A stretch of 64,000 nt of DNA, from positions 3,410,001 through 3,474,000 of the forward strand of contig NZ_JUGR01000001.1 in NCBI RefSeq assembly GCF_000800015.1, given 5' to 3'. The stretch's first letter is position 1; every line of letters begins with the position of its first letter. This stretch comes from Terriglobus sp. TAA 43. Its GTDB lineage: Bacteria; Acidobacteriota; Terriglobia; Terriglobales; Acidobacteriaceae. Positions 56,714 to 64,000 of this stretch are shown one piece after another. The notes under the pieces were generated by a model. It was not told the DNA's origin. It saw nothing but the letters and a program-made list of their open reading frames with translations, and ran no database searches. Both the position numbers and the translations under genes were made by a program.

Positions 56714-59308
56714 ATGGACCTCCCGCAGGCGTCTCCTGCGAACCCCGGAAATTCTGATCCCTCCTCGAGCGACTCCGGTCGCAACTTGGAGGCGGCTGTA
56801 CCTGCGCTCACACCGCTCTCCCCGCAGGACTCCCATCGCCGGGGACAAACCCTTCCAGTAGCCAACGGCATCGAAGCCATGCTGGAAATGGACAACACCG
56901 CAAACCTCGCCGAGCCCGAAGGCTCACTGACGTCCGCAGAGATCACACCCGCGCCGCAGCCCTCCGGCAACCCGCGATCCGCGCAATACCTCCCCGGCTT
57001 CCCCGCAGCGTTAACCACGAAGATCGACGCCGACTTCGAAACCCTGCTCGAAACCGTCCACGCCGCGCGCCCCGCCGACGACCTCGAAATCATCCGCAAC
57101 GCCTGGCTCTTCTGCCTCTCGCAACACGAAGGCCAGAAGCGCGCCAGCGGCGAACCCTACGTCATCCATCCGCTCGAAGTCGGCCAGGTCCTCGCCGAAA
57201 TGAAGATGGACAGCACCGCCATCGCCGCCGGCCTCCTCCACGACGCCGTCGAAGACACCGACGTCTCCTCCCCGGAGATCTCCCGTCGCTTCGGCCCGCA
57301 GGTCGCGCACATCGTCGAAGGCGTCACCAAGCTCGACCGCATCAAGTTCGCCAACAAGGAAGACCACCAGGCCGAAAACATCCGCAAGATGCTCCTCGCC
57401 ATGGTCAGCGACATCCGCGTCGTCCTCATCAAAATGGCGGACCGTCTGCACAACATGCGCACCCTCGCGCACCTCAAGCCTGAGAAGCAGACGCGCATCG
57501 CCAAAGAGACCCTCGAAATCTACGCGCCACTCGCCCATCGCCTCGGCATGGGTAAGCTCCGCGGCGAATTCGAAGACCTCGCCTTCCAGTACGTCGACCC
57601 CGAACGCTACCTCCAGCTCGCGCAAGACGTCGAACTCCTCCGCAACCGCGGCGGGTCAGAGTTCCTCAGCACCATCGCAGACCGCCTCAACCTCGAACTC
57701 ACCCGCCACGGGCTCCCCGGCCGCGTCGAGTTCCGCATCAAGCGCCTCTACTCCATCAACTCCAAGCTGCAGGCGCATGCGTCCGAAGGCGGCTCGCCCG
57801 AACTCAGCTCCGTCCACGACCTCTTCGCCGTCCGCGTCATCACGCAAACCGTGCAGGACTGCTACGCGATCCTCGGCCTCCTCCACAGCATCTGGCGTCC
57901 CGTCCCCGGCCGTATCAAGGACTTCATCGCCATGCCGCGCCCCAACCTCTACCAGTCGTTGCACACCACGCTCGTAGGCGAAGGCGGCTACCAGTTTGAA
58001 GTCCAGATCCGTACTGAGGAGATGCACCGCATCGCCGAAGACGGCATCGCCGCGCACTGGAAGTACAAGGCCAACGAAACCGTCAACGCCAAGGACGAGC
58101 AACGCCTCGCCTGGGTTCGCCAGCTCATGGAATGGCAGAAGGAGATGACCGACCCCAACGAGTTCATGTCGACCCTCAAGATCGACCTGTACCCCGAAGA
58201 GGTCTACACCTTCACCCCCAAGGGCAAAGTCGTCGTCCTGCCCAAAGACGCCACACCCATTGACTTCGCATACACCATCCACACCGAAGTCGGACACACC
58301 ACCACCGGCGCAAAGGTCAACGGACGCATCGTGCCCCTGCGCCACCGCCTCCGCAACGGCGACATCGTTGAAATCACCACGCAGACCGGCCACACGCCCT
58401 CGCGCGACTGGCTCAGCTTCGTTAAGTCCTCACGTGCCCGCAATAAGATCAAGCACTGGCTCAATGAGCATCAGCGCGAACGCGCCATTGAGATCGGTCG
58501 TAAGTTACTTGAACGTGAAGCCCGTAAGTTCAAAGTAAGTCTGCATAAGTTATCTGACGACGATTACACTCGCGCCGCCAATGACTATGGTCTCGGCAAT
58601 GCCTCTGACTTACTCGGAGCCATCGGCTTCGGTAAGTACTCCGCACGACAAACGCTCAATAAGTTAGTCCCCGGCAGCACCACCGGCCACAATGCCGAAG
58701 GGCAGGGCACAGAATCATCGCAGCCCGGCTCCGTAGGCGCGGCCATCAATGCGGGCAGTCTCTCCGCCGTACCGCCGTCAGAACTTAGCAAGATGTCTGA
58801 CGCCATCAAGCGCGTCTACTTCGGCAAAGGTTCTGACTCACTCCAGGTCGAAGGCCAGAACGACTTACTCGTCTACCGCGCCCGCTGTTGTAACCCCATC
58901 CGCGGTGAAGAAATCGTGGGCTACGTTACAAGAGGCAAAGGCGTCGCCGTCCACGCCCGTAGCTGTCCCAACGTGCAAAACCTTCTCTACGAGAGCGACC
59001 GCCGCATCAACGTCGAATGGGCTCCTGACGCGCCCAGCGCAGCCGGTGGAGCCAAGCCCACCCGCTACCCCGTCCGCCTCATCATCACCTGCGACGACCG
59101 CAGCGGCATGCTGAAAGAGCTAACGGCCATCATCTCCGACGACGACACTAACATCCGCAGCGTCGACAGCCGAGCCAACGACGACGGCACCACAGCCACA
59201 GTAGAGTTCGTAGTAGAAACCCTCGACCTACGCCACCTGAACAAACTCACCGTAGACCTGCGAAGAGTCCCAGGCGTACGAGAAGTCCAAAGAGTTTCGA
59301 AAATCTAA
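56714..59308 (+). CDS. relA/spoT: Bifunctional (p)ppGpp synthetase/hydrolase
   Basis: An 864-residue Rel enzyme that makes and degrades (p)ppGpp in the stringent response. An extra about 100-residue low-complexity N-terminus precedes the HD hydrolase domain: YVIHPLEVGQVLAEM, LLHDAVEDTDV (HDxxED intact), and KMADRLHNMRTL. The synthetase has ...VHDLFAVRVITQTV..., and the TGS domain has VYTFTPKGKVVVLPKDATPIDFAYTIHTEVGH. ZBD/CC CCNPIRGEEIVGYVTRGKGVAVHARSCPN and an ACT domain close it. The stop overlaps the convergent AlbA_2 gene. Rare TTA Leu codons cluster between TGS and ZBD. Confidence 0.96.
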   Translation: MDLPQASPANPGNSDPSSSDSGRNLEAAVPALTPLSPQDSHRRGQTLPVANGIEAMLEMDNTANLAEPEGSLTSAEITPAPQPSGNPRSAQYLPGFPAALTTKIDADFETLLETVHAARPADDLEIIRNAWLFCLSQHEGQKRASGEPYVIHPLEVGQVLAEMKMDSTAIAAGLLHDAVEDTDVSSPEISRRFGPQVAHIVEGVTKLDRIKFANKEDHQAENIRKMLLAMVSDIRVVLIKMADRLHNMRTLAHLKPEKQTRIAKETLEIYAPLAHRLGMGKLRGEFEDLAFQYVDPERYLQLAQDVELLRNRGGSEFLSTIADRLNLELTRHGLPGRVEFRIKRLYSINSKLQAHASEGGSPELSSVHDLFAVRVITQTVQDCYAILGLLHSIWRPVPGRIKDFIAMPRPNLYQSLHTTLVGEGGYQFEVQIRTEEMHRIAEDGIAAHWKYKANETVNAKDEQRLAWVRQLMEWQKEMTDPNEFMSTLKIDLYPEEVYTFTPKGKVVVLPKDATPIDFAYTIHTEVGHTTTGAKVNGRIVPLRHRLRNGDIVEITTQTGHTPSRDWLSFVKSSRARNKIKHWLNEHQRERAIEIGRKLLEREARKFKVSLHKLSDDDYTRAANDYGLGNASDLLGAIGFGKYSARQTLNKLVPGSTTGHNAEGQGTESSQPGSVGAAINAGSLSAVPPSELSKMSDAIKRVYFGKGSDSLQVEGQNDLLVYRARCCNPIRGEEIVGYVTRGKGVAVHARSCPNVQNLLYESDRRINVEWAPDAPSAAGGAKPTRYPVRLIITCDDRSGMLKELTAIISDDDTNIRSVDSRANDDGTTATVEFVVETLDLRHLNKLTVDLRRVPGVREVQRVSKI

Positions 59309-60423
59309 CGCCATCCATCAAATAGATCTAAGAGTTGATCAAGCGGGGTTTCGACTTTTTCTCCTGTGAAATTCACGGTAAATTTCTGTTGTTGTGGGCT
59401 CATTAAGTTATCGGCAGCCACCGCGACACTAAATTCAAAAGTCTTGGAGACGCAGCACGCGAAGAATATAGGCTCTTTACTGAACTCCGTAACTCCTGGC
59501 TGAATCGAACCCATTTTTATCTTTACATCAAAAAAGTCTCCTCTCTTCTGAACTTCGACCCCATTTCGATCAGAGAATCTGAGCACTTTCGCAACCAAGT
59601 TACGCCTCGTTGAAGGCTTTTTCCCTATATCATCTGCGCAACGTAATTCGATCTCGGAACTTGAGACTTTCATTCGCAAGATAACGTTATGAGCGATTTT
59701 TCCAGACACATTTGCAACCGAAAAGCCGACAGGCTTAAAGAGTTGGGAGTCAAAAAGATAATCGCGTGCATCTCGATAGAACTCCTCATTGTCGTAAGCA
59801 CCTACGATTGTTCCACTCGAATACGTGGGAACCTTCTCTCCTTCTTTTATGGCTATTTCGCGGCACGTCAGCGATACGCTGTAGCCGATTTCGTTATGAG
59901 TAGCTATATCGGCGAATTGCAAAGACAGTTGTGGCTGAGTCTCGGCAGCTAAGAGGGACTGCGCCATCTTCACCACTTCATCCGGAGCTGCGATAGCGTT
60001 TGTATCGCCCCTACGCACGTAGACGGCATAAGACTTTACTTGCCCGAAGTCATTCATCGCATACACCGGTCTCTGTTGGACTGGTATCGCAATTACTCCC
60101 ACAACTTTTTCCTGATAAACGATTTCCTCATACGAAAAGTGCAGTGGGCGATTTGTTTTGGAGTTAACAAACTGTTGCAAATTTCGCCCTAGATTGCCCC
60201 CTGGTATCCCGTGAACAACACGAGGAGCTGCCTTCTTGTCATCTATACCTAAGACCAGATAAGCGGTGGTCTCGCGCCAAGAATTGGCCAAAGCCAACAT
60301 GTCTTTGAGCAGGTCTTGTTTTTTCTCAGAATTTTTCAGCGAAAGCTGGTAATCGTCCCTCTTGAAATCCAATGATTCTGACTCGTCTTTATACAAGAGG
60401 GACTCGAAAAGGTTCAGGTCCAT
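59305..60423 (-). CDS. AlbA_2 (Schlafen-like) domain protein, putative second gene of an accessory module
   Basis: A 372-residue protein. Residues about 12-135 match the AlbA_2/Schlafen 'divergent AAA_4' domain: ESESLDFKRDDY (acidic E14/E16/D19 and K21), DLLKDMLALANSW, AYLVLGIDDKK, GNLGRNLQQFVNSKTNRPL and GVIAIP then YVRRGDTNAIA. The C-terminal about 200 residues are unassigned (beta-rich, HNVILRMKVSSSEIELRC...). In bacteria AlbA_2 proteins sit in regulators and in several anti-phage systems, some as nucleases. The ATG follows the stop of the 592-residue gene by two bases. The segment is visibly AT-richer than its neighbours. Confidence 0.85.
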   Translation of the reverse strand: MDLNLFESLLYKDESESLDFKRDDYQLSLKNSEKKQDLLKDMLALANSWRETTAYLVLGIDDKKAAPRVVHGIPGGNLGRNLQQFVNSKTNRPLHFSYEEIVYQEKVVGVIAIPVQQRPVYAMNDFGQVKSYAVYVRRGDTNAIAAPDEVVKMAQSLLAAETQPQLSLQFADIATHNEIGYSVSLTCREIAIKEGEKVPTYSSGTIVGAYDNEEFYRDARDYLFDSQLFKPVGFSVANVSGKIAHNVILRMKVSSSEIELRCADDIGKKPSTRRNLVAKVLRFSDRNGVEVQKRGDFFDVKIKMGSIQPGVTEFSKEPIFFACCVSKTFEFSVAVAADNLMSPQQQKFTVNFTGEKVETPLDQLLDLFDGWR

Positions 60424-60425
60424 AT

Positions 60426-62204
60426 TTAGCCTTCAATCTCGCCAGCTTCGGGGCCAGACTCACTCTTTGTATCCAACACGTCCGCGATTCTATTCAAAGT
60501 ATTTACGAAGGCTCCCAGCATTTGCTTACCCTGCCGGACGAAGGGCCAACGTTTTTCGATTCGCAAGTTCTTAAAGGCATCTTCAAGATCGGCACTATGC
60601 AGGTGGGCGTCTGCTAACCGCAGGTCATAAACCGCAAAGAGCGGGCTCATTAATTTGTATGCGGCTTCAGGTCCGATCCGAGACGCCAATACCTTCTCCA
60701 AGGACTTAAGAGAACCCCACTTCTCTACTTTGGGTGGCGCAACCACTTTATTCATCGATGAGGCGTCAAAGCTATCAGCCGTCAGCCTTGCTAAATCTTT
60801 CGCCAGGCTAAATAGGCCGTTTTCGGTTGTCGCCCTGAAGCGATGCGTTTGCTTTAGTAGATTTTCAACATCGCGATGAGATCTCACGAATTCAACCCCA
60901 AAGCTATCTTTGGATGCTCGATTGATGAGGGTCAGTCCTTTTTGAAGAAAGGCTTCTGGGGCGTGAGTTGATGCAGGTTCGCCAATGGCTTGAGACATCA
61001 TTAATTCTTTTGAGACCTTCCCATCGGGCATCACATTGAAGCCTGCCCAAATTTGCTGCTCCCAATTAGGTTGGTATCGCAAATCTTTGGCGTAGACATT
61101 CACAAGTCCGAGTTCGTTGATCCCAAAAACCAATCGCCCGTTCGGTCCTATCACTTGACCGGTATCTGCTGTGAACCAGTCGAGACTCATTCCACGAAAT
61201 TCAAGCATTTTATTGATGACGTCGGGGTTAAACCAAAGCCAACGCCCCTTGCGGTCGAGGTCATCGACACTTTCACGAGTCTCAGAAGCATCCGTATAGA
61301 AAAAGATGGTTGAAGATAAATCATCGCCTCGTACTCTGGGGCTGCTCTTGCCTGCCTCTACGAAGTCAACTTTCCAGAGCTCACCCCATACCCTGAAACG
61401 CTTCGCTCCTCCCCCCAAGGCTCGGGTGTATTTCCGACTTTCCATCTCATCACTAATCCCGATCTCCGGAACATCCTGATTGATGTCGTAGTTCTTACGT
61501 CCAACGTGAAACACTGCCATTTTGGCCTCAAACTCATATCCATCCTCATTGATGGCTGTGATCGTGCCTCGCCATTTTCCCTTTTTCCCCACTTCCTCGT
61601 CAGATGTGGGCCAGCCGAATCCGGGATCGGTTTCACTGATTTCCATGCGGCCCTTCCAGCTCGAGACGGCCAGAAATTCGCCTCGTGCGGCAAGGAAATC
61701 TTTCAGGTGACTAGCTCGGATCTCGACGAAATTGGCATTTCCAGCATCGTCTCTCGTGAGCCGCATGACAGGGGTATAACCTTCATCGATTGAAAGCCAA
61801 AGATCACCTTCACGTTTGAGACGAAGCCCCATGATCAAGTCGGGATGGACGTACCAGTCACCACTTTCAATCGAGTTCCCACGAGGAACCATGACCAGAT
61901 TGGTACCTTTGAGATCGCCACTAAGAAACTCGTCAGAAGGGTGATACTCGTCGTCTTGGACATACGGCCCGTGATCGCGCGTCAGGCTCAAGTTTCCCCA
62001 GTTGATCTTCTCTTCAGCCATCTCTCTATCTGCATGCTTGAAGGAGGCAGTCGCGATGGCGATGTCTTCCTCTATGTGCCCAACTACTGCGTTCAGCAAC
62101 CCATCCTTATTGCTGATATTTGCCCGAAGAGGAATCCAAACATCCCGATCAATAGTTTTGGTCTTCAAATCCGAAAATTCGAACCATTCTTTTGCGTTTT
62201 TCAT
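60426..62204 (-). CDS. 592-residue protein of unknown function, first gene of the accessory module
   Basis: No known family was recognised. The N-terminal half is beta-rich with charged patches (WFEFSDLKTKTIDRDVWIPLR; MVPRGNSIESGDWYVHPDLIMGLRLKREGDLWLSIDEGY). The C-terminal about 180 residues are helical; within them VYDLRLADAHLHSADLEDAFKNL contains R529-x4-H534, a HEPN-like RxxxxH motif, although the residue after Arg is Leu rather than the usual polar one. GAGG lies a few bases before the ATG. Codon use and base composition differ from the flanking core genes, which points to transfer. Confidence 0.75.
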   Translation of the reverse strand: MKNAKEWFEFSDLKTKTIDRDVWIPLRANISNKDGLLNAVVGHIEEDIAIATASFKHADREMAEEKINWGNLSLTRDHGPYVQDDEYHPSDEFLSGDLKGTNLVMVPRGNSIESGDWYVHPDLIMGLRLKREGDLWLSIDEGYTPVMRLTRDDAGNANFVEIRASHLKDFLAARGEFLAVSSWKGRMEISETDPGFGWPTSDEEVGKKGKWRGTITAINEDGYEFEAKMAVFHVGRKNYDINQDVPEIGISDEMESRKYTRALGGGAKRFRVWGELWKVDFVEAGKSSPRVRGDDLSSTIFFYTDASETRESVDDLDRKGRWLWFNPDVINKMLEFRGMSLDWFTADTGQVIGPNGRLVFGINELGLVNVYAKDLRYQPNWEQQIWAGFNVMPDGKVSKELMMSQAIGEPASTHAPEAFLQKGLTLINRASKDSFGVEFVRSHRDVENLLKQTHRFRATTENGLFSLAKDLARLTADSFDASSMNKVVAPPKVEKWGSLKSLEKVLASRIGPEAAYKLMSPLFAVYDLRLADAHLHSADLEDAFKNLRIEKRWPFVRQGKQMLGAFVNTLNRIADVLDTKSESGPEAGEIEG

Positions 62205-62313
62205 CTCACCTCGAAATCTGTCAAGCCCGATTTAGCCGTAAATCATTGAATATTATGGCAAATAAAGTTGGCATGGTATTTCCCCAAACTCACTACAATA
62301 GAAACAGGACAAG

Positions 62314-62380
62314 AAAGGGCCGCGCATCGCGCGGCCCTAACTCGTTTAGAAAGACGATTTTGCCCCTAACCCCAATGGGT
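62314..62380 (+). repeat. Intergenic repeat element, copy 1
   Basis: Starts with perfect palindrome GGGCCGCGC-ATC-GCGCGGCCC (62317-62337), then ACTCGTTTAGAAAGACGATT and CCTAACCCCAATGGG. Copy 2 at 63756-63820 has the same order with a few substitutions. Confidence 0.8.
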
Positions 62381-62433
62381 AGACGATTTTAGCGACACCG
62401 TCGCCGTAACCCCAATAGAAAGAAGATTTTAGA
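62352..62433 (+). repeat. Short iterations of the AGACGATTTT / TAACCCCAAT unit
   Basis: AGACGATTTT occurs at 62352 and 62381 and as AGAAGATTTT at 62421. TAACCCCAAT follows the first two at 62367 and 62407. The pattern looks like tandem, imperfect repetition of one half of the element. Confidence 0.6.
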
Positions 62434-62514
62434 AAAACAGGGGGGAGGGGGTACCCCCACACCACCAAGGGCCAGCCGCCAAGGCTGGCCTTCACCATTT
62501 CAAGGAGAAAACAC

Positions 62515-62982
62515 ATGCAATACGGACTTTGCCGCCACATCCGCTCCAACGGAGACCAATGCCAATCGCCCCGACTCCTCAAAGCCGACTTCTGCTACTT
62601 CCACAACCGCCTTCACCAGCAGCATCGCAGCGCCATCGCACCACAGCGCAGCACAGAAGTCATGCTTCCCGTCCTCGACAAGTCCGGCACGCTCGTCGGC
62701 ATGGAACCGGCGCCCAGCCAGATACTCGACCTCGGCCCGCTGGAAGACCGCACCTCCGTCCAGATGGCCATCTCCACCGTACTCAACGCCTTAGCCGCAG
62801 GCCGCCTGGAACAGTCCCGAGCTACCGCGCTCCTCTACGGCCTCCAGCTAGCCAGCACCAACTGCATAGCCCGCCGCTTCGACCACAGCCACGCCGTCCA
62901 ACCCGTCCACGACGTGGAGATCACCCCGGAAGGCACCACCCTGGCCCCGGAACCCACCGCACGCCAAAGCCGCCGAACATAA
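62515..62982 (+). CDS. Small Cys/His-motif protein of unknown function
   Basis: A 155-residue protein. CRHIRSNGDQCQSP plus KADFCYFHNR gives C6-x9-C16-x10-C27-xx-H30, a likely zinc-binding knuckle. Residues about 85-125 (SVQMAISTVLNALAAGRLEQSRATALLYGLQLAS) form a conserved-looking amphipathic helical pair. The same architecture recurs in many acidobacterial orphan genes as I recall it; the function is not known. AAGGAG lies seven bases before ATG. Confidence 0.75.
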   Translation: MQYGLCRHIRSNGDQCQSPRLLKADFCYFHNRLHQQHRSAIAPQRSTEVMLPVLDKSGTLVGMEPAPSQILDLGPLEDRTSVQMAISTVLNALAAGRLEQSRATALLYGLQLASTNCIARRFDHSHAVQPVHDVEITPEGTTLAPEPTARQSRRT

Positions 62983-63017
62983 TACGGCAAAATCGGCATA
63001 TTTCCACAGAAAGGACT

Positions 63018-63521
63018 ATGCTGAAGAGAGCACACCTTCTCGCCTCTAGTCCTCTCCGGACTTTACCTCTAGACGAGCGCACTTCCGCAAGTCAGCCGTC
63101 TGGAGTCGAGATGACTACCTACCAAACCAAAGATGTCGTGTATTACGGCCTCCTGCAACCTGCACCAAAGCGTGCCTGGGCGACAGAAGCACCTGTCGGC
63201 CTTGAGCTTTGTCGCCATCCGCAGCAGCCGCCTCGCTATTCCATCCTTTCGCAGAGCCGTGAGGAACTGGACAATCCGGAGAACACCCCCGCGATCAGCA
63301 TGTGGCCTTACCTGATTGCCTCTGACCAAACGAAGCGGCTCAACGAGATCAGTATCTACTCCGAGAAAGGCACCACCTCGGACAAACTACGTTTCCTCTA
63401 CCTGAACGACTTCGCCCTCTCCATCTGGGATGAGATGAACAAGCACATTCAGGTGATGGGCCGCCTCCACCGCCCCCCACGGTGCGCCGTACTCTCCTTC
63501 GGCATGCCTTTCTCAGACTAG
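63018..63521 (+). CDS. Orphan hypothetical protein
   Basis: 167 residues from ATG 63018 (AAAGGA just upstream); ATG at 63111 (137 residues, MTTYQTKDVVYYG) is an alternative start. The C-terminal part (KLRFLYLNDFALSIWDEMNKHIQVMGRL) looks like real protein, but no family is recognised. The in-frame extension upstream of 63018 runs through the previous gene and is not real. Confidence 0.55.
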   Translation: MLKRAHLLASSPLRTLPLDERTSASQPSGVEMTTYQTKDVVYYGLLQPAPKRAWATEAPVGLELCRHPQQPPRYSILSQSREELDNPENTPAISMWPYLIASDQTKRLNEISIYSEKGTTSDKLRFLYLNDFALSIWDEMNKHIQVMGRLHRPPRCAVLSFGMPFSD

Positions 63522-63570
63522 GCAATTCCTTCAACCAGCCAACAACGTTCAAAACGAAAGGGAGTTCATC

Positions 63571-63729
63571 ATGACTCTGGATCAAGCAAAGACCGCCCTC
63601 GCAACCGAGCAGGACGCATGGAATCAAGTCGTGAAACAGCCCAACACGCTCGAACGCAACATCGTTCTGGCCGCACATCGTGGTGAAATCGGCAGGTTGG
63701 AGAAGCTCATCTCCAAGACCAAGCAGTAA
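63571..63729 (+). CDS. 52-residue hypothetical protein
   Basis: MTLDQAKTALATEQDAWNQ... RLEKLISKTKQ: a small, charged, all-helical protein. AAAGGGAG lies upstream of ATG 63571 and a strong hairpin follows 27 bases after the stop. No family is recognised. Confidence 0.6.
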   Translation: MTLDQAKTALATEQDAWNQVVKQPNTLERNIVLAAHRGEIGRLEKLISKTKQ

Positions 63730-63755
63730 TCGGGTTGGCTTCGTAACACTGCAGT

Positions 63756-63820
63756 AAAGGCCGCGCATCGCGCGGCCTTTACTCGTCCAGGAAGACGGAT
63801 TGTGTCCTAACCCCAAAGGG
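63756..63820 (+). repeat. Intergenic repeat element, copy 2
   Basis: Palindrome AAAGGCCGCGC-ATC-GCGCGGCCTTT (63756-63780), then ACTCGTCCAGGAAGACGGATT and CCTAACCCCAAAGGG. Direct repeat of copy 1; the pair brackets three small genes. The stem followed by T could also end the 52-residue gene. Confidence 0.8.
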
Positions 63821-63850
63821 CATCAAGGCAGAGAAGCCTATACTCTCTTC

Positions 63851-64000
63851 GTGCGTCCCCTTAGCCTCCTACTCCTCTCAAGCTGTCTGCTCTGCTGTGC
63901 CTCTCTGCGTGCACAGGTGCGTGTCATCAACGACGGATTCCCAGGTGAAAGCACTGCGGAACTCGACGCGCGCATCGACAACGCCTTGCATGAGTTCCAT
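63851..64000 (+). CDS. Secreted SGNH-type hydrolase (3' end missing)
   Basis: GTG start at 63851, open to the window edge. Residues 1-22 form a signal peptide (PLSLLLLSSCLLCCASLRAQ), and the next residues VRVINDGFPGESTAELDARIDNAL match the block II region of secreted GDSL/SGNH proteins (vvN.G.pG.tt.e...rld). The catalytic blocks lie partly outside the window, so the call rests on this stretch. Confidence 0.6.
   Translation, partial: MRPLSLLLLSSCLLCCASLRAQVRVINDGFPGESTAELDARIDNALHEFH

Larger units (their letters stand above)
62205..62514. other. Intergenic region with repeat element and leader hairpins
   Basis: 310 bp without a gene. It contains the GC-rich palindrome and repeat copy 1 (62314-62380), two further AGACGATTTT-type units, a G-run with palindrome GGGGGTACCCCC (62447-62458), and a hairpin GGCCAGCC / GGCTGGCC (62470-62490) just ahead of the next gene's AAGGAG (62502-62507). 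Confidence 0.65.

Noticed and set aside
62217-62222. TTGACA on the minus strand ahead of the 592-residue gene as a -35 box
   Set aside because: It is only about a dozen bases from the start codon, leaving no room for a -10 and leader.

Overview
The window looks like chromosome from an acidobacterium of the family Acidobacteriaceae (Terriglobus/Granulicella-like). This rests on the 16S/23S sequence character, the moderately high GC, and the many secreted proteins of the kind seen in that group: IPT/Ig-like proteins, S10 carboxypeptidase, beta-propeller 'PQQ-like' proteins and SGNH hydrolases. Genus-level placement is an inference from reading, not a search result.

Layout. 1-16.6 kb is a metabolic and envelope region: a 5'-truncated amidase, an MHS-type MFS transporter, lrgA-lrgB, an orphan OppF-type ATPase, a YihY/BrkB protein, a sodium:solute symporter, a coupled pair of secreted proteins (the second a pseudo-metzincin with Ig-like domains), NDH-2, a methyltransferase, IlvE, a DUF4126 protein and an S10 peptidase. 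16.6-23.1 kb is a complete rRNA operon, 16S-tRNA-Ile(GAT)-tRNA-Ala(TGC)-23S-5S, with three consensus promoters, boxA-like sites, clear 23S processing stems and a terminator. 23.4-32.0 kb holds RNase HI, a large secreted protein of unknown function, PrxQ, an FAD monooxygenase, a VanX-type dipeptidase, NAD(P)HX repair (Nnr) and a penicillin-binding protein. 32.2-38.7 kb is a broken division cluster: ftsQ and ftsA are separated from ftsZ by a secreted barrel-like protein and a divergently oriented sugar porter.

38.9-46 kb contains SGNH hydrolase, a haloperoxidase-type hydrolase, a 39-residue membrane protein, an Asd-family protein lacking its catalytic residues, psd-pssA and tsaB-rimI. 47.4-55.5 kb is a cluster of four secreted beta-propeller proteins arranged as two mirrored pairs. 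Between the pairs lie an MDR reductase and, on the opposite strand, a protein joining a c-type haem motif to a ComEA-like helix-hairpin-helix. An SGNH lipoprotein and the full-length RelA/SpoT (p)ppGpp enzyme follow.

59.3-62.2 kb is the clearest accessory segment. It is AT-richer and holds two tightly coupled genes: a 592-residue protein of unknown function with a HEPN-like RxxxxH motif near its C-terminus, then an AlbA_2 (Schlafen-like) protein whose stop codon overlaps that of relA. This is the best candidate for an undescribed (possibly defence) system, but its function is inferred only from architecture and context. 62.3-63.8 kb is a small cassette of three orphan genes flanked by a direct repeat built on a GC-rich palindrome. 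The window ends inside a secreted SGNH-type gene.
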